Position numbers and translations under genes: made by a program
Source: Poa pratensis
Taxonomy: Eukaryota; Streptophyta; Magnoliopsida; Poales; Poaceae
Reading direction: 5' to 3'
DNA: 64,000 bases
Assembly: GCA_947311845.1 (NCBI GenBank)
Contig: CAMZMU010000089.1
Coordinates: 24,701,981 to 24,765,980 of the forward strand
Shown here: positions 44,939 to 55,330 of the stretch, piece by piece
Layout: every line of letters starts with the position of its first letter
Numbering within the stretch: the first letter of the stretch is position 1
The notes under the pieces: generated by a model
What the model saw: the letters and a program-made list of their open reading frames with translations, nothing else
Told to the model about the DNA's origin: nothing
Databases searched by the model: none

Positions 44939-46778
44939 CATGTGTATAGTGTTAGACTACTGATTAGTATAGTGCCCTTGTAAGTGTAGATCTTAGTTTG
45001 TTGCTCGAATGATTAGTTTGATGCTTGTGGTTTGTTACTTGTTTGTGTATCACTTGTGGTTTTGTTTGGGGTATTGAGTGTTGTTTATTTCCCTGTTTGC
45101 GACGCTAGATATTGACGCTATCGGAGTGGCCTCTGGAGAGAATTTTTTGAAGAAGGATGAGAATTTACTATATTGATCAACAAGGAGAAGTCCATGGACA
45201 TATTGCTGATCCAGGCAAGCTACTCTCTGATCATGCACATAAATATATACACCTACTTTGTCTACATGTTTTACTCATGAGCAACTATGGTTTTAAACAC
45301 CTTTTCAAAATATATGAAAAACTATTTTTGCCACCCTATATAGAAGTATAAGTTAGTTTATATCAAACTATAGGATGGAAAGGAACAAAATATTATTTAC
45401 TCAAAACTCCTTTGAAAATCCTTGGATGGATTATAGTATGCCGAGAGGTCGGTGTTGAGGTGAAGAAATGGAGAATGGTGGTTTTGATGAAAAAGCACAT
45501 TGTGTCTTAGTACTTACGTCAACCAACCATACCCTGTGCGACCACATTTACCCCCATATGGGACGGGGCTTAGTCATGTAGTTTGCTCATTTTAGTATGG
45601 GATACCTCAACAACGGAGATGACTCTGTTTCATGAGGGGATTGGTTTGGTGACCCTCCCCTGACCCGGGTCCTCGCACATTGGTGGAGGATAGAAGGTTG
45701 TCCCCTATACACCGCCTGGCAAAAGAGTCCTCACACTTAGGGTTTTCGACGGAAAACTGGACTGAGTGTCGATGGAAAGTGTCATACGGGCAGGGTCCTG
45801 TACTAGCATGAGCAAATGAGAGGCTATGGCCGGTTACTCAACTTCGCATACAATTTGTATGGCGGGACGTGGCTGACATGATGAGTTGCCGGATGGAGGT
45901 GGAAAAAGCGTGCTACCTCTGCAGAGTGTAAAACTATTCGAATAGCCGAGTCCTCGGTCATGGACAGTTGGAAGGCCCTACTTCGACCTATGTGCAAGTT
46001 TTGCAAAGTTTTGAGTTTTGAAAAGAGAATGGAGTTGTTTTATGCAACTATGCCAAAGGGTCGGCATGAGGTTGCTGAAAAAGAGGAAGACCATGAAGGG
46101 CTATGGTCGAGAAGGCAAAGTTTTGTGTTTCAAAAATGGAGTTGAAAATGTTTTATACATCTATACCAACGGGTCGGTATGAGGTTGTTGGAGATAAATG
46201 ACCATGAAGGGCTATGGTCGGAAAAGGAGAAGTTTTGGAGAAATAAACAAAATGGTGATTTTCGAGAAAAAGTTTTAAAAGAGACTTCTTACCTTTTTCA
46301 ACAAAGATATATTTTAGAGAAAAAGTTTTAAAAGAGATTTCAAAACAAAGTTTTATTAAACAAAAGTCTATCCTTTTCTTTTTCAACAAAGATATAGAGA
46401 TGTTTTTCTAAAAATAAAAGTCTTATTAAACTAGTGCATGTTCATGCTGGGGTAGTTTGCGAGTACAATTCAAATTGTACTCATATTGGTTTCGTCCCTG
46501 GCTATTGTCTTAGCCAAATTTGAAGAGGAGCAGTTCAAAGAAGAAGACTTCAATGACGTCGATGCGAACTAGGGCGCTTCCTAGTCAGCTGCCTGTAGGG
46601 TTATGGCAAATGACTTGGGCTCCACGTTGTTTGATGATTTCCGCTGTAAGTACCTGTTGAAGTTTATGACGTCAATCAAGTAAGTAAATTCATTCGGTAT
46701 TTATGGGTGTTCTTTTGATATCAGTTTGATTGTGCTCAGCGACACACTAATCATGGGATCGCTGATGTTGTAGGCACA
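44939..46778 (+). repeat. Tekay-type 3' LTR, part 2
   Basis: This is a continuation of the LTR begun at 33746. It carries the same motif block as the first Tekay LTR: CTGCAG-GT, CTATTCGAATAG (45934-45945) and CCGAGTCCTCGG (45946-45957), then a GAGTAC...GTACTC palindrome (46461-46482) and a short acidic reading frame (EEDFNDVDAN). The 3' end is uncertain; candidates are GCGACA near 46744 and GGCACA at 46778. The total LTR would be about 5.9 kb, unusually long. Confidence 0.55.
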
Positions 46779-46960
46779 AGGGTATTTCGGACAGCCAGTC
46801 CGGAGTCCTCACAAGAAGCCGTGGATGACTCCGAGGACCAGGAGGACGACGACAACGACGAGGCGCCGATGGACGACGACCCCGAGGATGAGGACGGCGA
46901 TGGGGCGCAACACCGCTGGCGAAGAAGCAGAAGAAGAAGTAGGATAGCGAAGTAGGATTA
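46779..46960 (+). pseudogene. Acidic C-terminal ORF fragment, possibly an exon after a splice acceptor
   Basis: After GATGTTGTAG (46763-46772), which could serve as a splice acceptor, a frame reads through Ser/Glu/Asp-rich text (SPESSQEAVDDSEDQEDDD) to Arg-rich RWRRSRRRSR and a stop near 46945. I do not recognise it. It could be transposon coding sequence, or an accidental GA-rich frame. 46961-47890 has no supported gene. Confidence 0.25.
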
Positions 46961-47939
46961 GCAGTAGAAGTAGTAGTATTAGACTATTAGTAATTAGTGG
47001 ATTATAGTTGAAGAAAATATTTTGTACTGAAGAAGAACTAGTAATGTAAATAGGAACTAGTAATGTAAATCTTTTAGCAATTAATATTTTTGTACTTCAG
47101 TTTCAAAATATAATTTCAGTCTTAATCCTCAAATGTCTCTAATCATAAAAAATCCTAGTTCGGATCGTAACGTGCATTAGGCATGCAGACGAACGAACGA
47201 CATATTAACGAATGAATTATCTTTAAACAAAAGAAATTAAATGTTGATATTGATTTAGTCAATGAATTATCTCTAAACAACAAAGTTTTGAATGAAGTTT
47301 AAATGTATATTTATCGGAATAGTTGTAATTAAGATTAATAATAATTAATGTTTAATCTTGGGGCCAATCTGAAATTAAGTAGGCTTTTAGGGATGCCTAT
47401 TTGACTTTAGAAAAGCCCCAAGATAAACATCTTTTTGGAATGCATTCATTATAAAGGGTTGTTCACCCTCCAAACTAGTGAGGTGGGACTAAACATCCCA
47501 ACCCGGCTGTGAGAATCAACTATCGGGCACGCTGTCCCCACCTGCCTGTCAGCATCTTAAGCGGTCTCACTCATCAACTCAACAAGTAACGGTCAAACGA
47601 GGTTGACCCGACGGAATCGGCGGCTTGGCCATGTGCAAGCATCGAAAGAGCAAAATAGGACAAAACTGAGCAAAGTTAAGCAAGTAGGACACAACCGAGG
47701 AAAACTAAATGAAATGGGGCACGGAAAAAAAACCCTAATATATTAGCCCAAACATACTACAAATGACGTTCTAATGTGAACCTAGACTCAATGTTTAACA
47801 AAACGACAATATGAAACACACAAAAGGTAAGGTGGTATAGTTGCATAATCAGGACGATTTTTTTCCTAAATATTGAAGATTTGCTCTTATCCTACCATAT
47901 CAATTTCTTATCAATCATATGAGAAGACCATAACCTACA

Positions 47940-48330
47940 AAGACAAGAAAAAAAAACAGAAATTAGTATAATAAATGTAAGGAACATAAGTTGTACTAGT
48001 ATGAAAGAGTAGAGCGTGGTATTGTTTTCCTTCAGGTAACCTCGTGCTTTGAAAACACTCCAAATTTTACGATCTTCGATGCTTGCAAATATGTCTCGCT
48101 CAATATACCATGAATGATTCTTCCAAATCATCATTCATCTTGTTTGTTATATCTGTCTTGATAATCTTTCCAGTATTTTTTTGTTTTGCACAGATCTTCA
48201 CGGTCGAGAATGCTCTTTCCATAATCATTGTTCCAACCGGCAAAATCAAGCAATAACTCAGTAAGATGAAATACCAATGCAAACGTCTTGTGTCTCTATG
48301 TATGAACCATTTGCTTACCATTTTCAAAGC
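47940..48330 (-). pseudogene. hAT-family transposase C-terminal domain, frameshifted
   Basis: On the minus strand 48327-48100 reads LILPVGTMIMERAFSTVK and TDITNKMNDDLEESFMVY. After a one-base shift it continues YIERDIFASIEDRKI (48095-48040). This is the conserved C-terminal dimerization region (Dimer_Tnp_hAT) found in hAT transposases and the plant zinc-finger MYM-like proteins derived from them. The rest of the transposase is not recognisable upstream (48330-48890). It is a remnant only. Confidence 0.75.
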
Positions 48331-49149
48331 AAGGTTCCCAATATCAGTACAATTTGAAAATTCGGATCATCTCTCGCGTCATTAGTGCCAAGTTGGTCCT
48401 TATGAACTATATACTTATATTGGGAGAAGTCAATAGCTTAAATTCTTGCAAGTTCAGGAAATAAGATGATGTCGGTCTTGGACAAATGTTTCTTGGATCT
48501 ATTTCTCGTATTCATCTTCTATGCAATCAGATTGAATAACATGGATTAATCCACAACCAGCTAAACCTAATTGTAGCGGTTTAGGACTGAACATGAGGTT
48601 TCCCTTCTCTAGAGAGATCAAACTTTCTATGAGAAATAAAGAAATTACCTAAGAGAGTGGGCAAGAAGCCGGAGGCCAGGAGCCGACGAAGTTACACAAG
48701 TGTTGAGCGCTGTTGAGCCGTGTCGGTGTGGCGATGCGTGGGCAGTGACGGCAGTAGCGCTACGGCGTGGTTCTGCAGGGCGGCCGCGCGATCAAGTCGA
48801 CAGGGCGGCGCTGGCCACACAGATGCGAACTGAGAACATGCGCTGGTGGGCTTTTAAATTGGCGCTTGCTCGCTTCCTTTTTTGAGTGAACTAGTTGAAT
48901 GCCCGTGCGTTGCTACGGGTGACGCAAGTAAACGATTTACTGTAATACTTAACTAATTTAGCTTTCTTATTTTTATCCATATGCGCATACTCTCCTTAAC
49001 ATGTTGCCTCTTATGGTTTTTCGGATTTGTAGGTGGATTCCATGACACGAGTTCCCCTCAATTATTAAGTATGTTATCCATATTATAAGTTATAGACGTG
49101 ATACAATGAATTTTTTCCGAAAGGTCTAGGAACTGCTGGCTTCTATATA

Positions 49150-49200
49150 CTCCCTCCGTCCAAAAATAAGTGTCTCAAATTTGCCAAAAAGTGGATGTAT
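49150..49200. mobile_element. Stowaway-like end, truncated
   Basis: CTCCCTCCGTCCAAAAATAA followed by GTGTCTCAAATTTG is a typical Stowaway/mariner MITE 5' end after TA. No matching right end was found. Confidence 0.6.
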
Positions 49201-49267
49201 CTATACACATGTATAGAAGAAAATTAAGCAGGTAGAGATAATACAAAGGTGAGCCCAAGGGTAAGGA

Positions 49268-49620
49268 TTAAAAATAAGAGAAATTTAAGAGATCATGGGA
49301 ACAAAGCGAAGAAGAAAAATCAGGGAGGTTCTCATAGCAGCTTTCTGAGAGCTTTGGCTCCGGCGAATGTCCACTCTTGGGCCTCATCCTTGTTGAAGCA
49401 GGCTGGCTGTTGGGCCGTTGATTCGCTGAGTTTGAATATCCTTTCATTTCGTTCATGCAAAATAGCATAGCAAACGAGGATGAAGAGCGATATGATTCCT
49501 TTGCGATGCTCGTCGGGGCTGTCAGCAAGGATTGCTTGTGTTGCTGGCTTGCAATGCGGGGACCAGACCGTTGCAGTTCTTCCACGAAGCAATGATGTTC
49601 CACAGACTTTGGCGGTCACC
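49268..49620 (-). pseudogene. LINE reverse-transcriptase tail (zf-RVT region), decayed
   Basis: The minus frame 49619-49332 contains RKGIISLFILVCYAILHERN, the pattern (SL-x-LV-W-x-ERN) seen at the C-terminal zf-RVT end of plant LINE polyproteins. An overlapping frame continues to 49268. Only the tail of ORF2 is present. Confidence 0.55.
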
Positions 49621-50363
49621 CGCTAGCTAGGATTTTTTTTCCTACAGCATAAAGATAAAATCACCGTTCCCCCAACTCCCCTCTTCTTCCCCGACTTTGG
49701 GGATTCCCCGGCCCCACAACTGCTCGCCTAACCTCTAGCCCCTAAGTTCCAATCCCTTGTCGCCTCGCCACACACAGAGCACCTCCTCTACCGCCCTCGG
49801 CCAGCTAACCTCTAGTCACAGTGCCACGGCTCGGACTTGGCGTGGCGGTCGACCTCATCCCTCTAGTAAGTGCGCACGTGCACACACATCTTCAACAAGT
49901 GTTCATATCGTAATATATATTTCATTATCTTCTTGGATGCTAGATACATCTAACATTTTGTTCTCTCATTCTTAATGAGGTTGATCTAATTCACACTTGT
50001 GTATTGTCAGGCTGCCTCTTCATGGAAGAAAATTCCATGTTAGTGCTTCCTGCCAAAGAACCTCCCCACAGTTTCAATATCTAACCACAATAACATTTTT
50101 TTATCAACCACAATAACAATTATATAAATAAATAATGTCGTAATACAGTTAATTCAAGACAACACAAATCATAGACACACATATGCGAATGATTAAAAAA
50201 GAAATACAAACACCATAAATTTGGATGTGCACAAAGTTCACTACTCCTACCTTCTGTAGAGTTGTTAGGAACAAACAATAATAGAACTTCACTACATCGA
50301 AACTGGTATACCTATTTGCCTGTATGCTGAATAAGATTTGCCATTTCCAGTGTGCTTGGCTGT

Positions 50364-50825
50364 TGGAGGCGTTGGAGGCATCTGAACATAGATAATATTG
50401 CAGCTAAGATTGTGGATATCTTCGAATTTGTGACCACTGTTGCTGCAACAGCTGATCCACTTTGGAGTATAGCTTCTGCGGGCTGTGGTGTCACTCTTTG
50501 GGGCATTAGAAATGCCAAGATCTTGGAGAAACACACGTTTACTTGGACTTTGATCAAGAAGTAGATTTCTGACGATCTTCAGCTTCAGAGTGCAAGAGCA
50601 ACAAAGGAACAAATAAAAGATGATGTCCTAGCGTGGGCAAACAAATTTTCTTGAGTATCGACTATTGTTCTTGTTTTCTCTTTTGGTCATTTGTGTTTTT
50701 CTGCCGCTTGTTGTTTTTTCAGTGGCTTGTTTGGCTTCATAGCTTGTCATGTTACTGAACTCACAGACTTCAGTATTTTTTTAATACATAAAAGGTAGAG
50801 ATGCCTCTACCTTCTTATTCAAAAA
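50364..50825 (+). mobile_element. 5'-truncated LINE insertion with 15-bp target duplication
   Basis: The identical 15-mer AGTGTGCTTGGCTGT flanks the insert at 50349-50363 and 50826-50840. The insert encodes a LINE C-terminal piece (DPLWSIASAGCGVTLWGIRN, stop near 50564). It ends with TTTAATACATAAAAGG, GATGCCTCTACC and a short A run, a LINE-type 3' end. The truncated 5' end, A tail and long duplication are classic target-primed reverse transcription. Confidence 0.88.
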
Positions 50826-52479
50826 AGTGTGCTTGGCTGTAGGAGATGAAGAAAAGGGCATTTTGCTGACCTTAGATTTCTGACCGTGCAATCGATTCTG
50901 ACATTTAGTGATTGAAAATGTACTCTAACGTATAAAAATCACCAACTCTGGCATGCATAGATACGGTAAGATTGAATGCATGTATCTTCAAAAGCATACA
51001 TACAATTGAAACAAATTGTAAGCAAGACTTAAATTATCATGCGATGTTCCAGTAATCAACATTATTAGCATCACCATTATTAGCATGTCTGCCGTGCCAC
51101 TCAGCCTCTTCTTTGAAGGATACGTACATCATCAATAAATCAAGTAAATAACGAAATAATATAAACAGGAAAATAACTACAACGAACAGGTCTAATGGCG
51201 GGATCACATGATAAAGACGATTCAGTTGGGCCAGTGTTTAATCCAAACGCTTGCTATCACACAAGTATAATCCATAATATTTAGCCAAAGAATGGAGATT
51301 CGGAAATTATGAGAGCTAATCCAAAGGTGTTTGTATCACACATACACACATGCAGAACCCATATTTCTGAATCTATTACAAGCATCTAGACTCGAAACTC
51401 GAGTTGCTATCATGGATTGGGCTAAATTTCTGGAAATAAAGTACCTATTGAATAAACAGAATGACCTATATCTCTGAATGTCATTGCTATTTTCACCTGA
51501 CAAACGAACACCTAGCAGAAACAAAGGTACCAATTGTTAAACTACACCAATTACAGTTTGCATCTCTCAGTAACCAGGTATTTTGTCGGATTGAAGCACA
51601 CAACAGTAAGAAGTTTGTTAGGATAAGTATATTACGTTCTAGTCCGTCCTTCCGCTGCATCATAGATAAACATATACCGCTGGTTTTTGGCAGCGGAAAA
51701 AACTGTACAGTTTACCATAGATATAGGAAAATGTTTAGGAGCAGTAGGCTTCAGTTTGTACTTTGAACACATGAAAACAAAAGCTATGAGAATAAATATG
51801 GAACTACCATCCACCAACAAACTTTTGACAGATTGCTGGGATATGCAACATCTGTGTTGAATGCTAGCAAAAATTCAGAGAGATAGAGAGAAAAAATGCA
51901 GTAAGCAAACCTGTAGAATAATATACAGTAAAGAAGCAAGACAGGGGGAGGATGATTCAGAAAGGAAATCAGGAAGTAACTTGCACACAAATTACACACA
52001 ATGTACCTACAAATATGCATTAAGAGATAGTTAGAGACAGTTCTAGTGAACGAACCCTGAATAAAAAATCTTCCACGAATGAAGGAAATACTTGGAATAA
52101 AAGTACACGACCAGGATAAAAAGTAGAAGCAAATTGTCGCCTGTATATATGAGTGGGTCTAAATTAGCTCGAGTAACCTGATTGCGATGGATTTAACATG
52201 AACTTACAGGCTGCGTGCAGTCCCATCGATCTGGAACAAAGCTGTATGGAAAATCTGAAGCATCCAGAGAGAGAGAGAGTTCGTGGGACACCTTGTAAGT
52301 TGTAAGCATAGATAGAACAGAATCTGCACAAACAAACATCCCACCGAAATTAGTATAGTTGTTTATACGTTCAACAATTAAATGGCAATGTGTACGAAAC
52401 AAACAAAAAGGCACAAAATTACTTTTAGATGGCGATGAGCAGCAGCCTGCACTCCTGTTTGTCTGGCCACACCATCTCC

Positions 52480-53080
52480 TGCTAAACAAAGACATGAAAA
52501 ACTGTCAATATGAGCATCTTCCACATGATAAACGATGAAAACTGCAGGGAAAATAACACAATTATGTTTGGAGGAAATGAACAACCAGAAGGAGCGAATA
52601 ACACCATGGCCTTAGCTAGATCGGCAGGGAAGCTGGCGAACTGAACCGATTTTTTCGTGGATCTGGGCGAGGAATGCCTGGCGGCCACTTCCTTTGCCCC
52701 TTCCAAGCAGTTGCAGGAGACAGGGAACCTGAGAGAGACCAAGAAGAGGAACGTGAGAGAGAGAGAGATAGAGAGAGAGGAGAGAGAGAAGGCGGAGGAG
52801 GACGCACCTTGAGAGCGGATTCCAGCTCGTGGACCGCGCCGATGCGGCCAGCCGCCATCCGTTCTTCTCGAGGGGCGCGGGTAGAGGTCGTGAGAGGAGG
52901 GTGCGGCACGGCGGTGGCCCATGCTCCGTGACGCTGAGGTCTGCTGCAGGATGGAGAACCTTCTGCTCGACGTGATGGAGAGCTCCTCCTGATGATGCGC
53001 TTTCCCCGATGATGGAGTCAGGTGGAGAAGCGGCAAGGCGTCGTGGACGACGGCCGACGGGCGAGGGCTGCAGCGAGATA
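52480..53080 (-). pseudogene. Possible captured 5' gene fragment (unknown gene)
   Basis: On the minus strand a GC-rich stretch offers MAAGRIGAVHELESALK ending at a GT donor near 52808. After a CT-rich intron-like part, a second stretch (52730-52615) reads ARHSSPRSTKKSVQFAS in one frame. Three frames are open, so the real one is unsure. The rise in GC followed by AT-rich sequence looks like a cereal first exon. I do not recognise the protein. Confidence 0.35.
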
Positions 53081-53414
53081 TGCACGATGCGAGATCCTAT
53101 TTTCCAGCGACTCGAGGCGCTGTCGCCGCTTGGTACTCTCCGATATTTGGTCCCACTTGTCAGCGATGTGAATCAGTGGGAGAGGTTGGACGAAGGACTA
53201 AATGGTGGGAGGCAGAATGTGGAACCAATTGTTTCTTTTAGATAGGAGAGATGTTCGTTTCCTTACTGGGCTTGTAGGGCTAGCACTGGTCAGGCAGGCC
53301 CAAGGAGACGGGCTGGGCTGCTTCAGGTCTGAATTTCTGCTGTATGAAAGGGTATAGTTTAAAAAGAGTGGTCCCTGTATTACATGGGCCAAGACCCGGG
53401 CTGTAGCCCGGCTG

Positions 53415-53530
53415 CCCGGTTCCTGTGATATCCTGCCAAGATATGCATCGACGCCTCCAGCATTAATTCAACATCATAAGTAATATGGCAGACATTAATA
53501 AGGCCCAAGAAATAAACAGGGCACACTTTT
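53415..53530. repeat. Dispersed repeat, copy of 59327-59415
   Basis: TATCCTGCCAAGATATGC through ATATGGCAGACATTAATA and GGCCCAAGAAATAAA matches 59331-59403 with small gaps. The sequence that follows in the 59-kb copy resumes here only at about 54549, after roughly 1 kb of inserted DNA. Confidence 0.75.
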
Positions 53531-53901
53531 TTTCGCAATACAGGGCACACTTTTTTTTGCAAAAAATAACATTAGTACAAAAGATTTAAAAAGTTATAAA
53601 CATTACGAATAGGTCAATTTACCACCTAGCGACGACTACGAACGCTAGAGCGAGCCGAAGGCGCGCCGCTCTCCTCGCCCCTCCCTCACTGGAGTCAGCC
53701 AAATCTTGTTGTAGCTAGCTTGTTGTAGTAGACAGACGGGAAGTTGTCGTGCTAAGACCCCAAAGGGCCAGCAGCCAACGCTAAAGATGAGAACCGTATA
53801 TCGGAATAATATGACATGCAATCACACAGACGAACACGAGATCCACGCCGGACACACGACTCCACGCGTCATCCGCTAGCGCTAGGCGCACCACCGGTCC
53901 G

Positions 53902-54262
53902 GGGCGGAGACAGGGGGGTGCTAGCAGGGGTCAGACCCCCCCCCCCCCCCCCCCCCCACACATAATGGATTGATTTTTCACGCTAATTTTGTAAATCTTG
54001 AATCAGTCCTGGTGCTGAATTTTAAGATCTAACCTTAAACACAGAGCTATATCTGAAACCATAAATTTATATCTTAGTTAGATGACTAGGCAGTTTCTCT
54101 GGTAGAAATCGACATGGCGGCGGTTCGTTTGCTAAGAAAAACCATATGTTGATATACCATTTTTGGGGTTTGATATCTTGATGTACAATACTTCACATGC
54201 GACCATCACAATCTGCCCCCCCCCCCCCCCCCATGCCGAAATCCTGGCTCCGCCCCTGCTAC
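53902..54262. mobile_element. hAT-like MITE with C-homopolymer ends
   Basis: The left end GGGGCGGAGACAGGGGGG and the right end ATCCTGGCTCCGCCCCTG are inverted versions of the CAGGGGCGGAGCCAGGAT end common in plant hAT-type elements. A C22 run (53936-53957) and a C17 run (54216-54232) lie just inside the ends. Flanks CACCGG and TACCGG hint at a degenerate 8-bp duplication. Confidence 0.55.
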
Positions 54263-54548
54263 CGGAGCAGGGATAGGGCGGGAAGTACCTTATTCTAACA
54301 CCGAGATGTAGCCGCCGTCTCAACACCCAGACGAAGATATAAAAACTAGCTAAAACATCAAACAGGAACCCTCTCGCCGGTGAGAGGCTGGGGTCCGCCG
54401 CCCCTCCAAGGCCTTGAAGGCCATCGGAGGCGCAGAAGACCGCCAATGTTGCCGGCGGCAGGGACGGAAACCCTATTCGCCTTTTGATCGCTTGTGCCCT
54501 GGTACGTACCTGTTCGGGATGTTCTCAAATCCACTTGTAATATAAACA

Positions 54549-54645
54549 TGGCACACTTAATTCTTTGCAAAATAAATAGAGGTGCGATCGGAACGACCCG
54601 ACCATTATCGTTGAGGACTTGAGCTCGGGACAGCGCAGTGCGTGC
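54549..54645. repeat. Dispersed repeat, copy of 59408-59500
   Basis: From GGCACACTTAATTC through AAAATAAATAGAGGTGCG to GGGACAGCGCAGT it aligns with the region just upstream of the PABP gene, differing at few positions. Similarity stops at the same point in both copies. Confidence 0.8.
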
Positions 54646-54879
54646 AGCAATTTTTCTGTATATATACAATATCCCATGTAGGAAAAATGTGGAACACATT
54701 TTGTGTGTGTGTATGTAGCGTTTTTAGAAATGCAACTTTATTTTGCAACACATTTCCACCCAAATCTATGATAACTTGTGTCGTGTAGCAAAAAATAATG
54801 TAGCACTTAAAACACAACCATGTGGCAAAAATCAACAACATATACAACAAATCCTAATTTGGTTGTAGCAAAACATCGA

Positions 54880-55330
54880 TAAAGCGTGTCATTTTTGTAA
54901 CAAAAAGAAACAGCTCATCCAACATTTGTGTCCAACTCATCCAACAATAAAGGAACACGTATGTAACATTGGAGCCATCTCTGTGTAGCATAAGCCCAGA
55001 AATTATCCATGGCGACGCATGGTGGCATCCGGCTAGCAGCAACGACCCGGAGTCACTGGACGGACGGCGAGCGGAGGAGGTCTTGGGGAGGTGCACCAAT
55101 TGTCGGAATATGCGCGGGAGGAGCAGCTGTCATCCATGGCAGCAGATGCTTACCCCCTTGGACGCACGGCGTAAGCCAGCGCACGAAGAAGTTACTGGCT
55201 GCAGCGAGCCTGAAGTGTTGTCGACCGGCGAGCGGAGTGGAGGCGGACAGGACGCAGCCATGCAGGGGAGGAGCCGTAGACTTTTGCGTAATACGTTCTG
55301 TAGTTCAAAATAGGGCACATAAATGCAGCC
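54880..55330. other. GC-rich island, no supported gene
   Basis: Open frames exist on both strands (for example 55009-55347 +), but none shows a domain or consistent codon pattern. It lies inside the candidate Helitron and may be captured gene sequence. Confidence 0.35.

Noticed and set aside
11768..46778. The two Tekay-type LTRs as a pair of one element
   Set aside because: They share only landmark motifs, differ in length and most sequence, and each follows its own internal 3' end, so they are separate families.
47212..47280. Short direct repeat AATGAATTATCT-TAAACAA
   Set aside because: Two imperfect AT-rich copies about 50 bases apart; expected by chance or slippage and not linked to an insertion.
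54132..54700. Minus-strand ORFs of 104-113 codons
   Set aside because: They run through the C homopolymers and the MITE; translation is low-complexity with no domain.
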